Shown one piece after another: positions 59,379-64,000 of a stretch of DNA of 64,000 nucleotides. The notes under the pieces were generated by a model. It saw nothing but the letters and a program-made list of their open reading frames with translations. It was not told the origin of the DNA and made no database searches. Both the position numbers and the translations under genes were made by a program. The first letter of the stretch is position 1. Every line of letters starts with the position of its first letter. The DNA is from Solibacillus sp. FSL R7-0682 (GTDB taxonomy: Bacteria; Bacillota; Bacilli; Bacillales_A; Planococcaceae): contig NZ_JBBOUI010000001.1 in NCBI RefSeq assembly GCF_038005985.1, positions 1,942,001-2,006,000 of the forward strand, in the 5' to 3' direction.

Positions 59379-60590
59379 ATGGTTAATAATTTTATTTGGA
59401 ATAGCAACTTAAAAATTAGACTAATAGGTGAAACTATTTTTAATGTTTTTTACTGGATGTATTTTCCTTTCTTAGCAATCTATTTTAGTCAATCCTTTGG
59501 GTTGGGATGGACTGGAATATTCATGACAATCCCGCCCATAATTAGCTTAATAGCAGGAATGGTGGGGGGCTCTGTTGCAGATAGAATGGGCCGAAAAAAA
59601 ATCATGCTATGGGGAACAGGGATACAATTAATGATGTTTATTCTCTTTGCGAGTTCCAATTATATTTGGCTGGATTATGTTGCTTTTTTAGGAATTACGT
59701 TTGGTACAGGTGTGTATAAACCCGCAAGTGATGCAATGGTTGCTGATACGGTGCCAGCGGAGCATCGGAAGAAGGTATTTGCATCATTTTTAACCGGAAG
59801 TAATCTAGGGGCAGTATGCGGTCCAATCTTGGGTGCTTGGCTGTTTTTTGATTATCGAGAAGAATTACTTTGGTGCTGCGCCTTAGTTCTACTTATTTAT
59901 TTCAGTGTCATCTTTACTCGATTTAAAGAAACACTACCGATAGATACGAATTTAAATTCTAAAGAAGTACCAATTTCACCTTTCGAGCAATTAAAGGGCT
60001 ATGTGACGATTCTGAAAGATAAACAATTTGCCTTTTATTTATTTGCTGGCGTATTTTCAGTCATTGCAATTATGCAGCTCGATTTATATTTGGCAATCTA
60101 CATCTTTGAGGAGGTGCCGAGTCAATCCATTCTATCAAACTTTCAATTTGAACTTTCAAATCAAGAAATTTTAGGCTATATGTTGGGGCTAAATGGCATT
60201 TTATTTGTGCTATTTGTTTTACCAGTAACGAAATGGTTAAAATCATGGAGTGATAAAAATGTGTTTATTTTAAGCTGTTTATTGGCAGGCTTTGGTATGT
60301 TTGCCGTAGGACTAACTACAAATATTTGGCTGCTACTTATTCTGACGATAATCTTCACCTTTGGGGAGATCACAAGAGCACCAGTTCTCTACAACTTTGT
60401 TAGTGATTATGCACCACCAACTGCTAGGGGGCAATACATGGCAGCTTCTAATATGCAATTTACAATTGGTCGATTTTTAGCACCGAGTACAGTTTTTTTA
60501 TCCCAATTTTTTGCTCCAATTACTATATTTACTTTGATATTGCTTTGTTCTTTAATTAGTTTAGTGTTGTATTTAAAACTATATAACTAA
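59379..60590 (+). CDS. MFS transporter
   Basis: 403 residues with twelve membrane helices. The loop between helices 2 and 3 has the MFS signature GGSVADRMGRKKIMLWGTG, and a second half-repeat loop is at TKWLKSWSDKN. It resembles multidrug efflux antiporters of the YttB/MdtG type. The start ATG 59379 has GGGAG eight bases upstream. A terminator follows. The substrate is unknown. Confidence 0.88.
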   Translation: MVNNFIWNSNLKIRLIGETIFNVFYWMYFPFLAIYFSQSFGLGWTGIFMTIPPIISLIAGMVGGSVADRMGRKKIMLWGTGIQLMMFILFASSNYIWLDYVAFLGITFGTGVYKPASDAMVADTVPAEHRKKVFASFLTGSNLGAVCGPILGAWLFFDYREELLWCCALVLLIYFSVIFTRFKETLPIDTNLNSKEVPISPFEQLKGYVTILKDKQFAFYLFAGVFSVIAIMQLDLYLAIYIFEEVPSQSILSNFQFELSNQEILGYMLGLNGILFVLFVLPVTKWLKSWSDKNVFILSCLLAGFGMFAVGLTTNIWLLLILTIIFTFGEITRAPVLYNFVSDYAPPTARGQYMAASNMQFTIGRFLAPSTVFLSQFFAPITIFTLILLCSLISLVLYLKLYN

Positions 60591-60609
60591 TACGAATTAT
60601 ATTAAACGG

Positions 60610-60638
60610 CCTGCTCAAAGAAAATGAGCGGGTTTTTT
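60610..60638 (+). terminator. Rho-independent terminator
   Basis: CCTGCTCA (60610-60617) pairs with TGAGCGGG (60625-60632, one wobble), then six T. Confidence 0.85.
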
Positions 60639-60781
60639 ATTCGAATGGAGATTTACAATTTATGTATAGAAAATTATAATTAGCAATAAAAGATATTTTT
60701 ACATTAAATGTAATTGGGTATGCAAGTTCAATAAAAATTAAATACCTCGTTTGTTATTCAAATCATCAAAGGAGAAATTTT

Positions 60782-61624
60782 ATGGATACTAGAATTCCTA
60801 CTTCAGTTCGACCGATTTTAAATGATTATACAGTGATATTTAATGAAACATTTCCTAATATGCTAGAAGGATTCTATTTGCATGGTTCTATTGCATTGGA
60901 TGCTTATTGTCAGGGGATGAGTGATATTGATTTTATGGCAATAGTGAACCGTCCTTTTACAGAAGAAGAATTAATGGTGCTAACAAATATACATCTAGCG
61001 TTACATAATCAATCGAAAACTATTGTAATGGATGGCTCCTATATTGTTAGAGAGGATATCGGTAAAAAACCGACTGCAGCCACGAAATGTATTTATGTAA
61101 ATGAAGGGAAGGTACAGCAGAGCAATCACGAGATGAACCCGGTTACTTGGTGGATATTGAAGAACAAGGGGATCACAGTTTTTGGAACAGACCTCACTAC
61201 ATTTCATTTCGAGTTAGATGATAACAATTTGACATATTATGTTCTAACAAATATGAATCATTATTGGTTCAATCGTATGAATACATTAAAAAAATATAAA
61301 AAGGTAGCGCCATTTTTGTCAAATAAATTTATTGACCAGGAAATACAGTGGTCTATTACCGGTTTACTACGCCAATTTTATACGCTAAAAGAACATGGAA
61401 TTATTTCAAAGGTTGAAGCAGCAAAATATGCAATTGAGGTAATGCCTGTAAGATGGCATCCCATTATTCAAGAATCGATTAGCATTCGTGAAGGCTTAAA
61501 ATTACGTTACATAAAATCTAAAACACAACGGGTTAATGATACGATTGACTGTATGGAATACATAATAAATGAATGTAACCACATTCAACAATGGAATGAA
61601 CAGTTTGTAAAGCAAGATATGTAA
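60782..61624 (+). CDS. aminoglycoside nucleotidyltransferase-like protein
   Basis: 280 residues. GFYLHGSIALDAYCQGMSDI followed by DFMAIV is the nucleotidyltransferase core (G-S then D-x-D); the central region has an aminoglycoside adenylyltransferase C-terminal helical domain (DUF4111-like, WSITGLLRQFYTLKEHG). ATG after AAAGGAGA. It may adenylylate an aminoglycoside or another hydroxylated small molecule; no resistance test is implied. It is homologous to the broken gene at 45777-46592, giving a functional reference for it. Confidence 0.85.
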   Translation: MDTRIPTSVRPILNDYTVIFNETFPNMLEGFYLHGSIALDAYCQGMSDIDFMAIVNRPFTEEELMVLTNIHLALHNQSKTIVMDGSYIVREDIGKKPTAATKCIYVNEGKVQQSNHEMNPVTWWILKNKGITVFGTDLTTFHFELDDNNLTYYVLTNMNHYWFNRMNTLKKYKKVAPFLSNKFIDQEIQWSITGLLRQFYTLKEHGIISKVEAAKYAIEVMPVRWHPIIQESISIREGLKLRYIKSKTQRVNDTIDCMEYIINECNHIQQWNEQFVKQDM

Positions 61625-61778
61625 CGAGAATGAATGCGAAGTGCTGCAAAACGAATAAACTTGTTCATGAAACTGCATGTGATGGGTATCGATTCAGAAT
61701 CGTGAAGATATTTAATAATTTTTACTGTAATGAAACTTTTGGGAAGTGAAATCGTATTTTAGAGAAGGGGTGAATATA

Positions 61779-62216
61779 ATGAGTAAAAATTCGTTTGTGA
61801 CAGAAGAGCATCAACAAGCAAAGAAGTTTTTTAAATTTTTTGGTCCATTTCTGTTAGTCATCGGAATTGGATGTCTCGTAATTGCAATATTTGAATTTTT
61901 TACGCTTGATTTTTTTGAAGAACCTAAGCTAGATTGGTTATTCTTTGTTGGAATGCCATTTTTATTTGTTGGATTTATTTTTACTGGGCTAGGTTACGGA
62001 TCAACTGTAGCAAAATATCAAAGTCGTGAAATGGCTCCGATAGCAAAGGATACGTTTAACTATTTGGCAGAGGAAACAACAGAGGGCTTTGAGAAAATTG
62101 CTCAAGCGATACATACAGGGAAAAGTACTATTATCCAGGCGAGAAGTTGTGATCATTGCCAACATCTAAATCCAATGAACGCAAATTTTTGTAATGAATG
62201 TGGGAAAAATTTATAA
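61779..62216 (+). CDS. zinc-ribbon membrane protein
   Basis: 145 residues from ATG 61779, after AGAAGGGGTG. Two membrane helices (about residues 20-42 and 56-78) are followed by a helical cytoplasmic linker and a C-terminal zinc ribbon CDHCQHLNPMNANFCNECGK (C-x2-C...C-x2-C). Such small zinc-ribbon membrane proteins are common in Bacillota, with unknown function. It is monocistronic with a terminator. Confidence 0.75.
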   Translation: MSKNSFVTEEHQQAKKFFKFFGPFLLVIGIGCLVIAIFEFFTLDFFEEPKLDWLFFVGMPFLFVGFIFTGLGYGSTVAKYQSREMAPIAKDTFNYLAEETTEGFEKIAQAIHTGKSTIIQARSCDHCQHLNPMNANFCNECGKNL

Positions 62217-62220
62217 CTGT

Positions 62221-62259
62221 AAAAACCATGACGCATTAAAATTGGCGAAATGGTTTTTT
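62221..62259 (+). terminator. Rho-independent terminator
   Basis: AAAAACCAT (62221-62229) pairs with ATGGTTTTT (62250-62258) with inner CGC/GCG pairing, followed by T. Confidence 0.82.
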
Positions 62260-62496
62260 TAATTTTTAAAATACAGTCATGAATAGGGAATTTGCAAATA
62301 TGACAAGAAAGTATGAAGGAAATATAGGAGCGTAATGGGAATAAAGTAAAGATGAGGGATGAAAGGTCTTCAAGCAATTAATCATTCTTGAAATCATAGT
62401 AATTATTGATATAAATAATATTTGGAAAAAGCAATTAGCTTTTAAAGAAGTATAGCTATAGCCATCTGAAATAATCCTATTTAAGGAGATGTTTGC

Positions 62497-63144
62497 GTGA
62501 AAAAACAATATTTTTTTAGTTTATTATTTGTAAGTTTCGTATTGGCGAGCTGTGGAAAAGACACGACTATACAAGATGCTGGTGAAAGCAAAATGAATGA
62601 AAATAGTAAATCGACTGCAACGATGGCAACTACTTCAAATAGTACACTTCATTCATATGACAACGAGCATGGAGCGTTTGAAGTTTTTTATACAAAAGAT
62701 AATTTAGGCTTAGTTGAAACGAATGAGGACTATGGATTAGAGGTGTCTTCCATTGAATATGGCGAATTTTCTGTAGCGGACACATTTGATTACTATCCAG
62801 ATCTTGAAAATGACGACGGTAAAATAGGGTATGTGAAGGTGAAAATCGAGATGAATTTACCTGAAAATATAGACCCTTCACAGTTCTTTTACCCAGATCA
62901 AACGACATTAACGATTACAGAGGAATTTCAACCAGCATCATCAGATAATAATTTTGCGGACCCAGTATCTATAGAATTGGGAGAGATAACTGGAAATGAA
63001 GGGTATTTGTTTTATTTGTTATCACCAGCTGAAACAAAAGCGCTTAAAGAAGCAAAATCCGTTACTTTAACAACGATGGCCCCATTCACTTCTAAAAATA
63101 TGGACATTAAAGAAGGGTACCATTTTAAAGTAACACTCGACTAA
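62497..63144 (+). CDS. lipoprotein, 215 aa
   Basis: GTG start after TAAGGAGA. Signal peptide with lipobox FVLASC (Cys near residue 19). After a Ser/Thr/Asn-rich linker (~20-50) comes a single ~160-residue beta-sandwich-like domain with YGLEVSSIEYGEFSVADTFD, GKIGYVKVKIEMNLPENI and PAETKALKEAKSVTLTTM. This is like extracellular DUF4352/DUF5068-type domains of Bacillota lipoproteins. The function is unknown. The SUKH gene follows in the same direction. Confidence 0.72.
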   Translation: MKKQYFFSLLFVSFVLASCGKDTTIQDAGESKMNENSKSTATMATTSNSTLHSYDNEHGAFEVFYTKDNLGLVETNEDYGLEVSSIEYGEFSVADTFDYYPDLENDDGKIGYVKVKIEMNLPENIDPSQFFYPDQTTLTITEEFQPASSDNNFADPVSIELGEITGNEGYLFYLLSPAETKALKEAKSVTLTTMAPFTSKNMDIKEGYHFKVTLD

Positions 63145-63177
63145 ATGTTCTAACGGGCTGAAAATAGGAGTATGCAA

Positions 63178-63687
63178 ATGCAACGATTAATAGATCAAAC
63201 GTTAAAAGCACTTCAAACAAGGTTAGCTGAAAATAAAAACATGATTCAAGTTCAAGTAGAAGGTGGGGATGTATTTAACGCTACATGCACATTTCATCCA
63301 CCTGCAACAGAAAATGAGATTCTGGATTTTGAACGACAGACAGGCTATCGTTTACCAGCTGATTATAAAAATTTTTTAAAAATTTCAAATGGCTGTCGTT
63401 TATTTGATCATGTAACATATGGTGGAGAAATACAGTTATATAGTTTGCAGGAATTAATCGATTATAATCAAGTATACGATGCATTCGAGGGATGCTTTAC
63501 GATTGCATCTGTATATCAAGATCACATTGTGATTAATAGTAAACATGTATTGCAAAACAAGCAGTATTATTTGTATTGGAAAGGCAGTATTGAGTCATTC
63601 GAGGATGCTAGACCATTATCAATTAATTTTGAAACGTGGTTAGATCGTATAATCGTATGCCAAGGGACAAAATTTTGGTTGTGGTAA
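63178..63687 (+). CDS. SMI1/KNR4 (SUKH) family protein
   Basis: 169 residues from ATG 63178, with TAGGAG seven bases upstream (ATG 63172 is too close). Typical SUKH layout: PPATENEILDFERQTGYRLPADYK, NFLKISNGCRLF, then beta strands with the conserved Tyr/Trp (YYLYWKGSIESF). SUKH proteins are immunity proteins of contact-dependent or polymorphic toxins, or general regulators. No toxin gene is seen beside it in the window, so an immunity role is only possible. Confidence 0.82.
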   Translation: MQRLIDQTLKALQTRLAENKNMIQVQVEGGDVFNATCTFHPPATENEILDFERQTGYRLPADYKNFLKISNGCRLFDHVTYGGEIQLYSLQELIDYNQVYDAFEGCFTIASVYQDHIVINSKHVLQNKQYYLYWKGSIESFEDARPLSINFETWLDRIIVCQGTKFWLW

Positions 63688-64000
63688 AATAGTGTAAGAA
63701 AATATACTATTCCAACCAATATGCCTGCTCAATTAGTATGATGAGCAGGCGAATTCGTTTGCAAAAATGCAAGTATACACGATTAACCATTTATTATTTT
63801 TACATAATTTTTTTCATCCGATTTGTAAGTAGTTTTGTTTCGGAAAAAAATAACATATACCTCAGGATATTATTTGTCCGATTTTCTCTAATTTACATTC
63901 AATTCCATTCCATTTTGTACAAATTCGTAACAAAGTATAAATTGAGATGAAAATATTGATTACAATATCTAGTAACATCATAATTCATCAAAACCCAAGT
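63688..64000. other. 3' end of the window, no gene recognised
   Basis: GCCTGCTCA (63723-63731) pairs perfectly with TGAGCAGGC (63742-63750), without a T run. A 70-codon frame after it (63738) has no ribosome binding site and an implausible composition. I see nothing else. Confidence 0.45.

Noticed and set aside
60662-60679. Leader uORF (MYRKL) before the nucleotidyltransferase gene
   Set aside because: The GGAG site is ten bases away and no terminator or competing stem follows, so there is no attenuator logic.
63738-63950. 70-codon plus-strand frame near the right edge
   Set aside because: No ribosome binding site, it starts inside a hairpin, and the composition is Ile/Phe/Tyr-rich without structure.

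Overview
The window comes from a low-GC, endospore-forming member of the Bacillota. The best fit is the Planococcaceae/Caryophanaceae group (Lysinibacillus, Solibacillus, Ureibacillus type). This rests on strong AGGAGG-type ribosome binding sites, frequent TTG and GTG starts, an alpha/beta-type small acid-soluble spore protein, a paiAB pair, an Amj-type lipid II flippase, a SigO/YvrJ-type locus and pdxST. I see no rRNA, tRNA, CRISPR array, prophage or complete insertion sequence. The genus is inference.

Layout. 1-9 kb: the 3' end of a secreted lipase-like protein, small membrane and hypothetical proteins, an EamA transporter, a Sir2 deacylase, a methyltransferase and two GNAT enzymes. 9-12.5 kb: the lipid II flippase Amj, a three-gene operon resembling the split sigma factor SigO-RsoA with a YvrJ-like protein (two of its genes easily missed), and a divergent leucine-rich-repeat lipoprotein. 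12.5-19.9 kb: a minus-strand operon (P-loop kinase, DUF5694, S51 peptidase), a PHP phosphoesterase, a possible small RNA, a VOC protein and signal peptidase I. 19.9-27.3 kb: a phosphorus-acquisition locus with a cytosolic nucleotidase divergent from phnDCEE and a secreted ThuA/GATase-like protein. 27.3-39.3 kb: singleton enzymes (kinase-like, methyltransferase, BAAT thioesterase, hydrolase, DJ-1-like, M3 peptidase). 39.3-45.7 kb: an RNHCP protein with a long, unusually GC-rich upstream segment that looks like structured RNA, then two convergent GntR-ABC transporter cassettes, each with a readable promoter and dyad operators. 45.8-52.9 kb: spore proteins, paiAB, small enzymes and two nonsense-mutated pseudogenes. 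52.9-64 kb: an ABC-F antibiotic-resistance-type gene behind an apparent three-codon uORF attenuator, a membrane-anchored peptidase, pdxST, serine acetyltransferase, an MFS transporter, an aminoglycoside nucleotidyltransferase-like protein, a lipoprotein and a SUKH-family protein.

Genes that act together: the phn genes and the flanking nucleotidase probably salvage organic phosphorus. The sigma, YvrJ and RsoA-like proteins probably form one envelope-stress transcription unit. Each GntR repressor probably controls its own ABC exporter. PdxS and PdxT form PLP synthase.

The most interesting observations are (i) the uORF/terminator attenuator in front of the ABC-F gene, (ii) the compact SigO-YvrJ-RsoA-like operon, (iii) the structured-RNA-like segment upstream of the RNHCP gene, and (iv) three genes inactivated only by in-frame stop codons, three of the four stops being where a tryptophan codon is likely.
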